Shown piece after piece: positions 17,677-27,009 of a DNA stretch of 64,000 nucleotides; position 1 is the stretch's first letter; the number at the start of each line of letters is the position of its first letter. Under the pieces are notes generated by a model that searched no databases, was not told where the DNA came from, and was given only the letters and a program-made list of their open reading frames with translations. This DNA comes from Pseudomonadota bacterium (GTDB lineage: Bacteria > Pseudomonadota > Gammaproteobacteria > Xanthomonadales > Ahniellaceae): assembly GCA_022843465.1 (NCBI GenBank), contig JALHNO010000013.1, forward strand, positions 119,323 through 183,322, written 5' to 3'. The position numbers and the translations under genes were made by a program.

Positions 17677-19683
17677 TCACTTACCCTCGCAGACGTTCTG
17701 TTCGTTCGAATCGATGAACGGCGCCTGCGGGCACTGGACATAGCGCAGGCGGGAATTCAGTGGCACCAGTTGATCGGCGCGGATACCAGTGGGCGCATGC
17801 CCGAAGCCGGTGTTGAGCGCAGCGCCGGCGTTGTACAGGCCCAGGAACGCGATCATGTCATCCTGATCGACACCATCCCCGGAGACGCCAACGGCACCGA
17901 TCAAGGTATTGCCGCGATAGATCGGAGCGGCACCGGGAAAGATCTGCAAGCCATTGCGCAAACGCGGATTGCGCGTGCAGCCCAGATTGCCGCCCTCGGG
18001 ACGCAGGGCGAGAATGGGCGCTGCATCCGCGCTCAGGTAGGCAACCAGAATCTCCGCGATCTGGTTGAAGGCCAGATCCAGCTGCGCACCATCGCTGAAG
18101 GGACTCCACTGCGCGAAGGGTTTGCTCAATGGCCCATTCGCTGAACCGACAATCCCGTCCGGAAAATACGGACGTGCGATCAGACCAATCGCGCGCGGGG
18201 TAAAGGCGGTTGCGCCGCTCAAGGTGTTCGCGCCGAGGAATCCGGTAGTCGCATTGACATAGTTGCCAAAGTCGATTTCGACACCCGAAGCGGTGCCGTT
18301 GCTTGCAAGGTAGCGTGCATTGGGCAAGGCCGAGAGCTCGGCCGCCGCAAAGCTGCCACTGAAGAAGCTGGCGCTGCGCGCCTTCTGCAGGGATACATCG
18401 CTGCCAAAGATGGGCGCATCACGTGTGCGCGCCAGGGCCAGTACCACTCCATTGCTGTCGACTACGCTGACCGTCACCCGCGCCTGCGATCCGGTCGGCC
18501 GTCTGATCTGGGCACGGGCGCGGTTGGCTACCGCCAATCCTTCCTGGACGATGCGGCGTGCCTCGGTGGCGCTGAGTGCAGCCAGGCCATCGGTGCCGGC
18601 GCGCGGTGCAAATCGCGGCGCGTTGGCTGCGTCCACCAGAACGAACGCGTCGCTGCCCGGATAGTCACCAGCATCGGCGCGGATCCCCGAGGCAGGTGTG
18701 GTGAACGCTGTCCCTGCCTGCACGGTGCCATTGCTGAACGCAAACAGGCTCAGCAATTGGCCGGTGCTCGCCGGCAGGGTGGCGAAGCCAGGTGCCGATG
18801 CTGGCGCCCGCGTCAGTTCGGCAAAATCCACGTCCGAGAAACGGAATGTCTTGCCATCGGCGGTGATGCGATCGCCACGGCGATCCAGTGGTGCCGCGAA
18901 GCCGAAGCTGCCCGCCATCGCGATCATTTCGTCGGCATTGCGATCGCGATCGCTGATCACCGGATCCAGCCCATAGAGCGGATCGGCGGCAATGCCAATG
19001 CCGCCGACGACGGTACCGGCCTTGTAGAGCGGAAAGCCACCGGGATCAGCTGACAGGCCCAGTGGCGATGCCTTCGGTCCAACCGTAGTGGCGCTGCCCG
19101 CTGGCAGTACGCTGGCGAGTACCGGCGCTGGCAGCTGGATCAGGTCCGAGCACAGCAACTGTGAAAACTGCACACCGAACAGCGGGCCGCTGGGCGCATT
19201 GAACTCGCCCGGATTGAAATGCTCCTGCACGATCTGACTGGCCGTGCGGGTGGAGAAGGCATTGCCTTCCGAAGACAGGAAGGTGCCGGTGACCGCTTTG
19301 GAAATGGCCGCCAGTTCGCTCGGTACGATCGCGAGTCCCTCGAGGCCACCGGTGACGCCGCGCTCGGATGAGATCGTGACGCTGGTACGCGCGCCAGTCA
19401 TCCGGTAGACCGCGAGTACGTTGCCGACATGATCGACAACCGCAATGGTTGCCGGCTGATTCAGGCCGGCCGCTTCGTTCACGGCCTGGGCGATGATCTG
19501 CCGCACATCGTCTGCGCTGAGCAGGGTACTGGCATTGGCGCACTGCCCGCTGCAACCGCTATCGCCAGAACTCGCCGGAGGCGGAGCGGTGCCGGTGGGA
19601 TCACCCGAATTGCCGCTGCCGCTGCAGCCAGCCAGCGCGATGCACATTGCCAGCCCCGAAACTGCAACACGGAGGAACACCAT
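17677..19683 (-). CDS. GlcG/HbpS-like double-domain lipoprotein
   Basis: 668 residues. Lipoprotein signal with lipobox ALAGC (Cys20), then a Ser/Pro/Gly-rich linker. Two copies of the GlcG/HbpS (DUF336) fold: the first around residues 50-330 with LSADDVRQIIAQAVNEAAGL and ATIAVVDHVGNVLAVYRM, the second around 370-640 with LSATEARRIVQEGLAVANRAR and VTVSVVDSNGVVLALARTRD. HbpS-type proteins bind heme; a heme or redox-cofactor role beside a decaheme cytochrome is inferred. GGAGAAAGGG precedes the ATG at 19683. First gene of the three-gene minus-strand cluster. Confidence 0.8.
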   Translation of the reverse strand: MVFLRVAVSGLAMCIALAGCSGSGNSGDPTGTAPPPASSGDSGCSGQCANASTLLSADDVRQIIAQAVNEAAGLNQPATIAVVDHVGNVLAVYRMTGARTSVTISSERGVTGGLEGLAIVPSELAAISKAVTGTFLSSEGNAFSTRTASQIVQEHFNPGEFNAPSGPLFGVQFSQLLCSDLIQLPAPVLASVLPAGSATTVGPKASPLGLSADPGGFPLYKAGTVVGGIGIAADPLYGLDPVISDRDRNADEMIAMAGSFGFAAPLDRRGDRITADGKTFRFSDVDFAELTRAPASAPGFATLPASTGQLLSLFAFSNGTVQAGTAFTTPASGIRADAGDYPGSDAFVLVDAANAPRFAPRAGTDGLAALSATEARRIVQEGLAVANRARAQIRRPTGSQARVTVSVVDSNGVVLALARTRDAPIFGSDVSLQKARSASFFSGSFAAAELSALPNARYLASNGTASGVEIDFGNYVNATTGFLGANTLSGATAFTPRAIGLIARPYFPDGIVGSANGPLSKPFAQWSPFSDGAQLDLAFNQIAEILVAYLSADAAPILALRPEGGNLGCTRNPRLRNGLQIFPGAAPIYRGNTLIGAVGVSGDGVDQDDMIAFLGLYNAGAALNTGFGHAPTGIRADQLVPLNSRLRYVQCPQAPFIDSNEQNVCEGK

Positions 19684-20057
19684 CCCTTTCTCCCCAGACA
19701 ATCTCGCTTGGAAAAATCCCGACAATTCGCCGCCACGTCCCCGCTACCCCGCTCGGGGGCTGCCAGTCACAATAAGTCAGAGTTCTCTCGCTTCCGGACC
19801 GGGGCGGCTGGCACCGCTCCAGACTTGTTCAAAGCATATCTTGGTAGCGGAGTTTATCTCATGGCTGCGCAAGAGGGTGCAGGTAATCTCCGGCAATATT
19901 GCCAGGACCCAGGACTGAACAAGTCATTGGGGGGGCTCGGCCGCCGGCTTCATTGCAGGCCCGACCTCGCTTTGCCAGTGCGGAACTGATCCAAACCTGC
20001 GGTTTGCCCCTGCTGACTGAGCAGGCTTTCGCGGTCGCCTACCTACTTCGGGGCTTG
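19684..20057. other. 374-bp gene-free region upstream of the cytochrome cluster
   Basis: No convincing gene on either strand. It must hold the promoter for the GlcG-barrel-decaheme cluster (transcribed leftward) and the 3' end of the zinc-ribbon gene transcript (20058). The right end carries two adjacent hairpins (19992-20006 and 20009-20025); no clear -35/-10 pair or FNR-type box was found near 19700-19850. Confidence 0.6.
19992..20025 (-). terminator. Double hairpin downstream of the zinc-ribbon gene
   Basis: CAAACC-TGC-GGTTTG (19992-20006) is followed by CCTGCT-GACTG-AGCAGG (20009-20025). They lie 33-66 bp beyond the stop of the minus-strand zinc-ribbon gene, where a terminator is expected. 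There is no long T run, so intrinsic termination is uncertain. Confidence 0.35.
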
Positions 20058-20612
20058 CTAAATGCCCTCGGTCTGTGACAGATAAAGATAGGCGACCAGT
20101 TCCTTGCCCTTGGGATGCAGGGCGAGCCAGGTCCGTAGTTCACGGGCCCGTTCGTAGTCCTCCCCCAGCACGCTCGACCAGCGTTCCTCGGCGCGACGGC
20201 GGGCCTGTTCCTCGCGCAATCGCTTCTGCCAGCCATCGTCAAAGACCTTGGCAAGCTGACCCCGGCGCGCGAGATGCTCGACCAGACTCCACTCGCCGCT
20301 GTCGAGCCATACCACGTCACACTCATCGCAGAGGTCGATCTGGTTCCGGGCGTCCGCGGAGAATCGGAACTTGGCCATGAAGCCCTTGCAGTGCGGGCAG
20401 CGCAGCAGCCTTGTGCTGTCTGCGACGCTGCTGGCTTCACCGACGTCGATGCGCGACTGGCTGGGTGCCTCCCGGGTCGCGCGCCAGTCGCGGTAGGCGA
20501 TCAGCGAGAGCAAGGTTCCGCGGCAGTCAGTGCACTGCAGTGCTGGCAGCTGATCCTGCAGGTCGATGGGCAGCAACTCGCTCTTGGCGCATGTGGGGCA
20601 GGGCGTGCTCAT
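20058..20612 (-). CDS. Zinc-ribbon protein, zf-TFIIB type
   Basis: 184 residues, soluble. Two zinc-ribbon knuckle pairs: CPTC with CTDC near the N-terminus and CPHC with CDEC in the middle, the latter in the DLCDECDVVWLDSGEW context that defines the zf-TFIIB-like domain (COG3809). The C-terminal third is basic and helical (WQKRLREEQARRRAEERW). Role unknown. Divergent from the metalloprotease gene. Confidence 0.75.
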   Translation of the reverse strand: MSTPCPTCAKSELLPIDLQDQLPALQCTDCRGTLLSLIAYRDWRATREAPSQSRIDVGEASSVADSTRLLRCPHCKGFMAKFRFSADARNQIDLCDECDVVWLDSGEWSLVEHLARRGQLAKVFDDGWQKRLREEQARRRAEERWSSVLGEDYERARELRTWLALHPKGKELVAYLYLSQTEGI

Positions 20613-20943
20613 GGTCCGACTCCGTCATTCCGGGTTGGCATCGTTGCCGGCTAAATATCGCAGGCTTTGAAGCGGGATGCGATCCGCGGTCTACCATTCC
20701 GGGCAGCGCGCCGGCCCTTGGCTTGCCGGCTCGGGCCGACAGGTCGGCGCCGCGGCAGTGGCTACCGAGGGCGGTGGGACTTTCGTTGAACCAGCCAGCG
20801 GCCGCGCCGACCGGGTTCAGTGAGCTGGCAGGCAGTTCTGACCGATGGCGGATGCGCGGGTGCGCAGCATCGTGGTACATCAGCCGTTTGGTCTTGCCGG
20901 GTTGCCTGCGCGACGACCGATTTCGCTGACTTCGGAGACTGCG
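20613..20943. other. 331-bp divergent intergenic region
   Basis: Lies between the starts of the zinc-ribbon gene (leftward) and the metalloprotease gene (rightward) and must contain both promoters. Open frames run through it but show no family resemblance and no ribosome sites. No palindrome or clear promoter hexamers stand out. Confidence 0.5.
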
Positions 20944-23736
20944 ATGACCCTGACCCCCACACTGTCACGCGCAGGAATTGCCTTGTTGCTGGGGCTGTCC
21001 AGCCCAGTGCTGCTGGCGTCCGCCAGCGCTCCAGCGCACGATGATCGCTTCTGGACCGCGGCAGATGCGCGATCCGAAAGTGGCCATCCCGATACGGCGA
21101 GTCCGGCGCGCCTGCGCCTGGACCAGCCCGCCTTGCGCCAGTACCTTGAGGCACTGCCGGCAGCGGACAGCGCCGGTAGTCTGCTCTTGAACCTGCCCGA
21201 TGCCGAGGGCAGATTGCGTCCGTTCGAGGTGACGCGCAGCCTGGTCATGTCGCCCGGCCTGGCGGCGCGATTTCCACTGCTGCAGACCTTTCAGGGTGTC
21301 GCGCGCGACGGCAGCGCTGCCCGCGTCCGCTTTGAACTGAGCGAGCGCGGCTTCGCCGCCATGATGTTCGATCGCGCCGGGGTCAGCCTGATCGAACCGG
21401 CTGCCGCGGACGATGAGTACCTCAGCTATCGACGCGGTACCGCAGCAAGCGGCGAGCCCTTCCAGTGCGGCGTGATCGACGCCGGCGAACCCCTCGGCAT
21501 CGAGGATTTTGCAGCCGGTCTGGCCACGCCGGAACCGCTGGCGACCGGTCCCACTCTGCGCACCTACCGCACCGCGATTGCGGCTACCGGAGAGTACACG
21601 GCGACCTTTGGCGGCACGGTCGCGCTCGGTATGGGCGGCATCGTGTCGGCAGTGAATCGTGTCAATCAGGTCTATGAAACCGAGTTGGCGATCCGGCTGG
21701 TGCTGGTCCCCAACAATCACCTGATTGTCTACACCGATGCCAACAGCGACCCCTATACCAACAGCAATGGCTCGACGATGCTCGGTCAGAACCAGACCAA
21801 CCTGAACGCGGTCATCGGCAGCGCGAACTACGATTTCGGCCATGTCTTCTCGACCGGTGGTGGCGGAGTCGCCTCGCTCAACTCGGTGTGCAATTCCGGC
21901 TCCAAGGCACGTGGCGTGACCGGCCGCGGTGCGCCGGTGAATGACCCGTTCTGGATCGATTATGTGGCGCATGAGATGGGGCACCAGCTCAATGCGCCAC
22001 ATACTTTCAATGGCACCACGGGCAGTTGCAGTGGCAACCGGTCGGCCAGCGCCGCCTACGAAGTGGGAAGCGGTTCCACCATCATGGCCTATGCCGGAAT
22101 CTGCGGCGCCGAGAATCTGCAGCCGAACTCCGATCCGTACTTCCATGTCGCCAGCCTCAACACGATCCACAATTACACCCAGTCGGGTACCGGCTCGACC
22201 TGTGGCACGACCGCAGCTACCGGCAACAACGCGCCGGTACTCGCCGCCCACGTGGCCCGCACGATACCTGCGATGACCCCGTTCGCACTGACTGCGAGCG
22301 CCAGCGACCCCAACGGCGATGCGGTCACCTATCTGTGGGAACAGTTCAATCTCGATCCGACCGGTTCGACCTCGGTCACGGTGAATCAGGACAATGGATT
22401 GCGTCCACTGTTCCGTTCGTTCGAGGCCACGACTTCGCCGACCCGCGTGTTTCCACGGTTGCAGAACATCCTGTCCAACACCCAGACGATTGGCGAAGTG
22501 ATGCCGACCAGCAATCGCAACCTGACGTTCCGGGTAACCGCGCGCGACAATCGCAGCGGCGGCGGTGGCGTCGACTGGAATTCAATCGCCTTGACCGTAG
22601 TGAATACCGGTATGGGCTTCGCCATTACCGCGCCGAACACCGCGGAATCATGGCCCGCGGGCAGTACCCAAACTGTCGCCTGGGAGGTTGCCGGCACCAC
22701 GGCCAATGGCATCAACTGTGCCAGTGTGGACATCCACTGGTCCGGCGATGGTGGCCGCAGTTTCCCGATCATGCTCAGCAGCGCGACGGCCAATGACGGC
22801 AGCGAAACGATCACAGTGCCGGCGCAGGCCACAGCGGCCGGACGGCTGCGCCTGCGCTGCAGCGACAACGTCTTCTTCGATATCAACAATGCCGATCTTG
22901 CGGTGACCGGCGGTAATGTGGCGCCCGCCATCAGCTTGCCTGGCGGTGCGGTGAGCTACACCAGCAATGGTCCAGCCGTCATCGTCGATGCCACCGCAAC
23001 CGCGGTGGACCCGGACTCCGGCGATCTTGCCGGCGGTGTCCTGAGTCTCACGCTAGTCAACAACGGCGAGGACAATGACCGGCTGGACGTTCGTCACCAG
23101 GGCATGGCGCCTGGCCAGGTCGGCGTGTCCGGCGCAGCCGTGAGCTTCGGTGGCACCGCTGTCGGCAGCCTCGGTGGCGGCCAGGGCGTTGATCCGCTGG
23201 TGGTGAGCTTCAATGCCAATGCGACAGCTGCCGCGGCCCAGGCGGTGCTGAGGAATGTCCGCTACCGCAATGCCGGTGTCGTGGTCGGCACCTTGCCGCG
23301 CACGCTCGAGGCGCAGCTCGCTGATGGCGATGGCGGCTGGTCGACTGTCGCCAGCAAGACGATCAACATCGTCTTGAATGCACCGCCAGCCCTGGTGTCG
23401 TTCGACGATGGCGATGCCGATGACCTGGTCGAGGCGGGCTTGCCGATGAGCTATACCGTGGTCTTCACCGAAGATATCGATGCGGCCTCGGTCTCGGCGG
23501 CCGATTTCGACAATGCCGGAAGCGCAGCGGTGACGATCGGCGCGATCAGCGAACCGAGCCCCGGCGTGCTGGTGGTGGCCGTTACCCCGACCAGCGCGGG
23601 CAACCTGCGCCTACGCATACCCAGTGGCGCCAGTATCCTTGACCTGTCCGGACTGGCGCTCGCGGTTCCGGTTCAGGACGATACCCTGGTCACGGTGACA
23701 GCAACCGCCCCGATATTTGCCGATTCCTTCGAATAG
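20944..23736 (+). CDS. Secreted reprolysin-like metalloprotease (metzincin)
   Basis: 930 residues. Signal peptide to about residue 27, a propeptide-like region to about 195, then a catalytic domain with H343-E-M-G-H347-Q-L-N-A-P-H353, the three-histidine zinc site of metzincins (Asn at the usual Gly position), and a Met-turn in STIMAYAG. This matches bacterial reprolysin-like (M12B-type) proteases. The C-terminal half has beta-sandwich regions (a segment with DPNGDAVTYLWEQ, then repeats typical of secreted adhesin-like tails). The last residues FADSFE resemble the DGFE tail of the FG-GAP protein at 54117. Start at 20944 follows CGGAG; the frame is open upstream without support. Confidence 0.85.
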   Translation: MTLTPTLSRAGIALLLGLSSPVLLASASAPAHDDRFWTAADARSESGHPDTASPARLRLDQPALRQYLEALPAADSAGSLLLNLPDAEGRLRPFEVTRSLVMSPGLAARFPLLQTFQGVARDGSAARVRFELSERGFAAMMFDRAGVSLIEPAAADDEYLSYRRGTAASGEPFQCGVIDAGEPLGIEDFAAGLATPEPLATGPTLRTYRTAIAATGEYTATFGGTVALGMGGIVSAVNRVNQVYETELAIRLVLVPNNHLIVYTDANSDPYTNSNGSTMLGQNQTNLNAVIGSANYDFGHVFSTGGGGVASLNSVCNSGSKARGVTGRGAPVNDPFWIDYVAHEMGHQLNAPHTFNGTTGSCSGNRSASAAYEVGSGSTIMAYAGICGAENLQPNSDPYFHVASLNTIHNYTQSGTGSTCGTTAATGNNAPVLAAHVARTIPAMTPFALTASASDPNGDAVTYLWEQFNLDPTGSTSVTVNQDNGLRPLFRSFEATTSPTRVFPRLQNILSNTQTIGEVMPTSNRNLTFRVTARDNRSGGGGVDWNSIALTVVNTGMGFAITAPNTAESWPAGSTQTVAWEVAGTTANGINCASVDIHWSGDGGRSFPIMLSSATANDGSETITVPAQATAAGRLRLRCSDNVFFDINNADLAVTGGNVAPAISLPGGAVSYTSNGPAVIVDATATAVDPDSGDLAGGVLSLTLVNNGEDNDRLDVRHQGMAPGQVGVSGAAVSFGGTAVGSLGGGQGVDPLVVSFNANATAAAAQAVLRNVRYRNAGVVVGTLPRTLEAQLADGDGGWSTVASKTINIVLNAPPALVSFDDGDADDLVEAGLPMSYTVVFTEDIDAASVSAADFDNAGSAAVTIGAISEPSPGVLVVAVTPTSAGNLRLRIPSGASILDLSGLALAVPVQDDTLVTVTATAPIFADSFE

Positions 23737-23870
23737 GCGCACTACGGGCGTGCCCTGGCGGCGGCGCGCTGCGCGTCGGAACGAGGCGCTCGCAGGGTGA
23801 CGATGAGATAAGATGCGCGCCCTGCGCTGACCGCTCCGCGCGCTCTGCTGGCCTTCGTTGGATTCCTGCT

Positions 23871-24866
23871 ATGCATATCGTTCTGCCGCGCCTGCCCGAA
23901 GGCGTGAACCTGCGGCCAGTGCCGCGTCTGAGTGTCGTGGTGCCGGTATTCAATGAAGAGGCCGTGCTCGCCGAAACCCATCGCCGGCTTGTGGCGGCCT
24001 GCCGCGACGTGGTCGCGGACAGCTTTGAAATCGTCTATGTCGACGATGGATCGCGCGACCGCACCTGGTCGATGCTGCAGCAGATCAGTGCCCAGGATCC
24101 GCGGGTCGTGGCGGTCGCGCTGTCACGCAATTTCGGTCATCAGCTCGCGCTCAGTGCCGGCCTAGAGCTCTGCCGCGGCGAGCGCATCCTGATGATCGAT
24201 GCCGACCTGCAGGACCCGCCGGAACTGCTGGGCGAGATGATGGCGCGCATCGATGCCGGCGCCGATCTGGTCTACGGACAGCGCACCGAACGCCTGGGTG
24301 AGACCGCGTTCAAGCGCGGCACCGCCGCCGCGTTCTACCGGGTCCTCGATCGCCTGACCGATGTCGATATCCCGCAGGATACCGGCGACTTCCGCCTGGT
24401 GACACGGCCCGTGCTGGACGCTTTGCGCCAGCTTCCGGAGAGTCATCGCTTCGTCCGCGGTCTGTTTGCCTGGCTCGGCTTCCGTCAGGTGGCTCTGCCG
24501 TATGTGCGTCAGGAGCGATTTGCTGGCGAGACCAAGTATCCGCTCAAGCGCATGCTGCGGCTGGCGATCGATGCCATCACGGGATTCTCGACCGTGCCCT
24601 TGCGCGCTGCCCTGTGGCTGTCGATCGCCGGATTCCTGCTGGCAATGGTGGTGGGTGCCTATGCAGTCGGCTCCTGGCTGCTGCACGACACCGTGCGCGG
24701 CTGGGCGAGTATCGTCGGCGTCACCGCCCTGTTCGCTTCGGCACAGTTGCTCTGCCTGGGAATCCTCGGCGAGTACATCGGTCGCATGTTCATGCAGGCC
24801 AAGGACCGACCGCTGGCGATCGTGCGTGAGGTCGTGGTCGCCGCGCCTGCGGACCCGGGCCCATGA
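23871..24866 (+). CDS. GT2 glycosyltransferase, polyprenyl-phosphate type (GtrB/DPMS-like)
   Basis: 331 residues. Catalytic GT-A domain to about residue 235: SVVVPVFNEE, EIVYVDDGSRDRT, MIDADLQDPPE (DxD-type), and QDTGDFRL; then two membrane helices (ALWLSIAGFLLAMVVGAYAVG and the WASIVGVTALFASAQLLCLGILGEYIGR segment), ending with a GEYIGR motif. Such enzymes move a sugar from a nucleotide donor to undecaprenyl phosphate at the inner membrane. First of four overlapping genes; with the small DMT protein and the lipid-linked mannosyltransferase-like protein it suggests a periplasmic glycosylation pathway. Confidence 0.88.
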   Translation: MHIVLPRLPEGVNLRPVPRLSVVVPVFNEEAVLAETHRRLVAACRDVVADSFEIVYVDDGSRDRTWSMLQQISAQDPRVVAVALSRNFGHQLALSAGLELCRGERILMIDADLQDPPELLGEMMARIDAGADLVYGQRTERLGETAFKRGTAAAFYRVLDRLTDVDIPQDTGDFRLVTRPVLDALRQLPESHRFVRGLFAWLGFRQVALPYVRQERFAGETKYPLKRMLRLAIDAITGFSTVPLRAALWLSIAGFLLAMVVGAYAVGSWLLHDTVRGWASIVGVTALFASAQLLCLGILGEYIGRMFMQAKDRPLAIVREVVVAAPADPGP

Positions 24867-25201
24867 AAGTGCTGCATGCCCTGCTGGTCTGCGCCAGCCT
24901 CAGTGCCGCCGGCGGGCAAATGCTGTTGAAGGCGGGCGCCGAGGGCCGCCAGCATTGGCAGGAGTTCGTCAACTGGCAAGTGATCGCAGGACTGACCGGC
25001 TATGGTCTGAGTACCCTGCTCTGGCTGTACTGTCTGTCCAAACTGCCCCTGCGCGTGGTGTATCCGTACACCGCGCTGACCTTCGTTCTGGTGCTGCTGG
25101 GAGCGGTCTTGATCTTCGGCGAGCGCGCTGGCTGGCGCGCCGGTGTCGGTACCGCCCTGGTATTCGGCGGGCTGTTGCTGATCATGGCGGACGGCAGTTG
25201 A
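24863..25201 (+). CDS. Small DMT-family transporter (ArnE/EamA-like flippase subunit)
   Basis: 112 residues with four hydrophobic helices, as in small multidrug-resistance-type and ArnE/ArnF proteins. The segment LPLRVVYPYTALTFVLVLLGAVLIFGER matches this group. Its ATG overlaps the TGA of the GT2 gene (ATGA). By analogy with ArnE/ArnF and GtrA-like partners, it may flip the undecaprenyl-linked sugar across the inner membrane; this is inferred from context. Confidence 0.78.
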   Translation: MKVLHALLVCASLSAAGGQMLLKAGAEGRQHWQEFVNWQVIAGLTGYGLSTLLWLYCLSKLPLRVVYPYTALTFVLVLLGAVLIFGERAGWRAGVGTALVFGGLLLIMADGS

Positions 25202-26352
25202 ACGAGCCCGCTGCTTCTGCCCCGGTCGCCGCTGTCGGCGCATTCCGCACGCCCTGGCTGAAGATCATCGCGGTGGTGCTGGCCTCGCGCCTGCTGCTTT
25301 TTTTCGTTGGCCTGTTCACGCTCTACAGCCACGGCGTCGAGGCGCATCTGGACTGGGCGACCTGGACGGATCTGAGTTGTCGCTGGGACTGCGGCTGGTA
25401 TAGCGGCATTGTCGAGAACGGCTATGGCGTCGCCTCGACGGAACAACCGGGCGCTACCAATTGGGCGTTCTATCCCTTGATGCCTCTGCTCGTCGCCGGC
25501 CTCAAGGCGGTATTCGTCGGTGCTGACCTGCGCCTGCTCGCCAGTGGCCTGTCGACCGGGTTGCTGGTGCTGGCCCTTGCGATGATCCACCGTTATGCCC
25601 GCGAACTGGGCAACAGCGAGCGCGTTGCCGCGACCAGCGTGCTGATCGTTGCCTTTCTTCCGCATGGCATCGTGTTCTCGTCGCTGTATACCGAGAGTCT
25701 GTTCCTGTTCCTGCTTGTCGGCACCATGCTGTCGCTGCGGCTGCAGCACTATTTGCTGGCGGGGCTCTGTGCCGCCCTGCTGTCAGCAACGCGTTCCAAC
25801 GGCATCTTCATCATCGTGTTCATCCTGATCCAGCTCTGGCTGCAGTTGGGAAGCGCAGCGTTCCTCAGGCCCTGGCGCAATCCGTATCCCTTTGTTGCCC
25901 TGCTGATGGCGCCCCTGGGTGCGTTTGCCTACTGGACCTACGCGTATTACCAAACCGGCGATGCGTTTGCGATGGCGACCACCGTCCGTCATGGCTGGGG
26001 CTGGAGCTGGGAGTGGCCGCTGGGCAATTTCTCATTGTTCTGGAAAACCGGCACCGATGCGCGGTTCTGGTTGCTCGGCAGCATGTTCACCGGCCTGTGC
26101 AGCCTGCTCATGCTGCGCTATCGCTGGTACGCCGAATTTGCCTTCTGCCTGGTGGTCTTCTTCCTGATCTGGGGCGGCACGGTGCCCAATTCGCTGTGGC
26201 GCTACAGCATGGTGTTGTTCCCCGCCTGGATCGCGCTGGCGCGACTGCTGGAATCGCGCGAGTCGATGCGGATGGCGCTGTTCGCGGCCATCGGTCTGGT
26301 CGGCGGCTTCGTCATGCATGCCTGGGCGCTGCAGTTGAAGGTCACCATATGA
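25198..26352 (+). CDS. PIG-V-like membrane mannosyltransferase
   Basis: 384 residues, about 8-10 membrane helices. The luminal/periplasmic motif RWDCGWYSGIVENGYG after the first helix and the NWAFYPLMPLL segment match the PIG-V/GPI-mannosyltransferase-2-like family that uses polyprenyl-phosphate sugars. The likely start is TTG at 25198, overlapping the preceding TGA (TTGA); the first in-frame ATG is too far inside and would remove the first helix. The frame is open far upstream but antisense-like there. It ends in an ATGA overlap with the next gene. Confidence 0.75.
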   Translation: MNEPAASAPVAAVGAFRTPWLKIIAVVLASRLLLFFVGLFTLYSHGVEAHLDWATWTDLSCRWDCGWYSGIVENGYGVASTEQPGATNWAFYPLMPLLVAGLKAVFVGADLRLLASGLSTGLLVLALAMIHRYARELGNSERVAATSVLIVAFLPHGIVFSSLYTESLFLFLLVGTMLSLRLQHYLLAGLCAALLSATRSNGIFIIVFILIQLWLQLGSAAFLRPWRNPYPFVALLMAPLGAFAYWTYAYYQTGDAFAMATTVRHGWGWSWEWPLGNFSLFWKTGTDARFWLLGSMFTGLCSLLMLRYRWYAEFAFCLVVFFLIWGGTVPNSLWRYSMVLFPAWIALARLLESRESMRMALFAAIGLVGGFVMHAWALQLKVTI

Positions 26353-26975
26353 GCGCTGCCGCGCTGCGCCGCTGGGCACTGTTTGTGCTGCTGATGATCT
26401 GGGGTCTTGGCTACATCGCCTGGTTTGCGCATCTGGTCGCGGACAGCCGGGATTTCGTCGCGGCAGCGCGCATGCAGGAACTCTGTTCCGCTGAGCGGGA
26501 CGATGCGCGCTCAGCAGACTTCATCAGTTTCAGTCAGTCTGGCGTCGATCGCAACATGCTGCTCGCCGGCTGGGGCGCTCCCGAGGACTGGGGCGTCTGG
26601 ACCATAGCGCGGCGTGCCCGGCTCGCTCTGCCGGCGCCACCTGCGACCGATGAGGATCTCTGGCTGGTGCTCGATCTGCTGGCGCCGGTCAATCACAAGT
26701 TCCCGGAGATGCATCTGCGGCTCGGGCTGGTTGGTGCCGAGCCAGTGGACTGGGTCGTTGGCTTGCAGCGCCAGGATGCGCGCCATTACCTGGCAGTTCC
26801 TGCGTCCCTGGTGCGCGGGCGCTCCTGTGTGGAACTGCAGATCGATGTCGCCAATGCCTATCGTCCGATTCAGAACCGTCTGGGCCGGGACGGTCGATTG
26901 CTCGGCATCGGCCTGCGCCGCGCCGGCTGGATTCCGGCATCAGCGGTCGGTCCTGTCCAGACCGATCAGCGCTGA
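26349..26975 (+). CDS. Membrane-anchored beta-sandwich protein of the glycosylation operon
   Basis: 208 residues. One N-terminal membrane helix (WALFVLLMIWGLGYIAWFAHLV), then a periplasmic domain with LLAGWGAPEDWGVWTIARRARLAL, a pattern seen in DUF7024-like domains attached to bacterial glycosyltransferases. No catalytic residues are evident. Starts at the ATG overlapping the TGA of the mannosyltransferase gene, so it is the fourth coupled gene. Followed by a strong hairpin. Family assignment is tentative. Confidence 0.65.
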   Translation: MSAAALRRWALFVLLMIWGLGYIAWFAHLVADSRDFVAAARMQELCSAERDDARSADFISFSQSGVDRNMLLAGWGAPEDWGVWTIARRARLALPAPPATDEDLWLVLDLLAPVNHKFPEMHLRLGLVGAEPVDWVVGLQRQDARHYLAVPASLVRGRSCVELQIDVANAYRPIQNRLGRDGRLLGIGLRRAGWIPASAVGPVQTDQR

Positions 26976-27009
26976 GCCACCCGCTGCGCCGCACGCGGCG
27001 CGCTCAGCG
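26970..27009. terminator. Nested hairpin between convergent genes
   Basis: Outer arms CGCTGAGC (26970-26977) and GCTCAGCG (27002-27009) enclose an inner hairpin GCGCCG-CACG-CGGCGC (26986-27001). It covers both stop codons of the convergent glycosylation operon and the FHA-cytochrome gene, fitting a bidirectional terminator, though without T runs. Confidence 0.6.

Noticed and set aside
19985..20057. Possible c-di-GMP (GEMM) riboswitch on the - strand
   Set aside because: Fragments like GGGGCAAACC, GCGAAAGCC and GTAGGTAGGC are present, but in the reverse order to the known aptamer and after a gene rather than before one. They are better read as hairpins.
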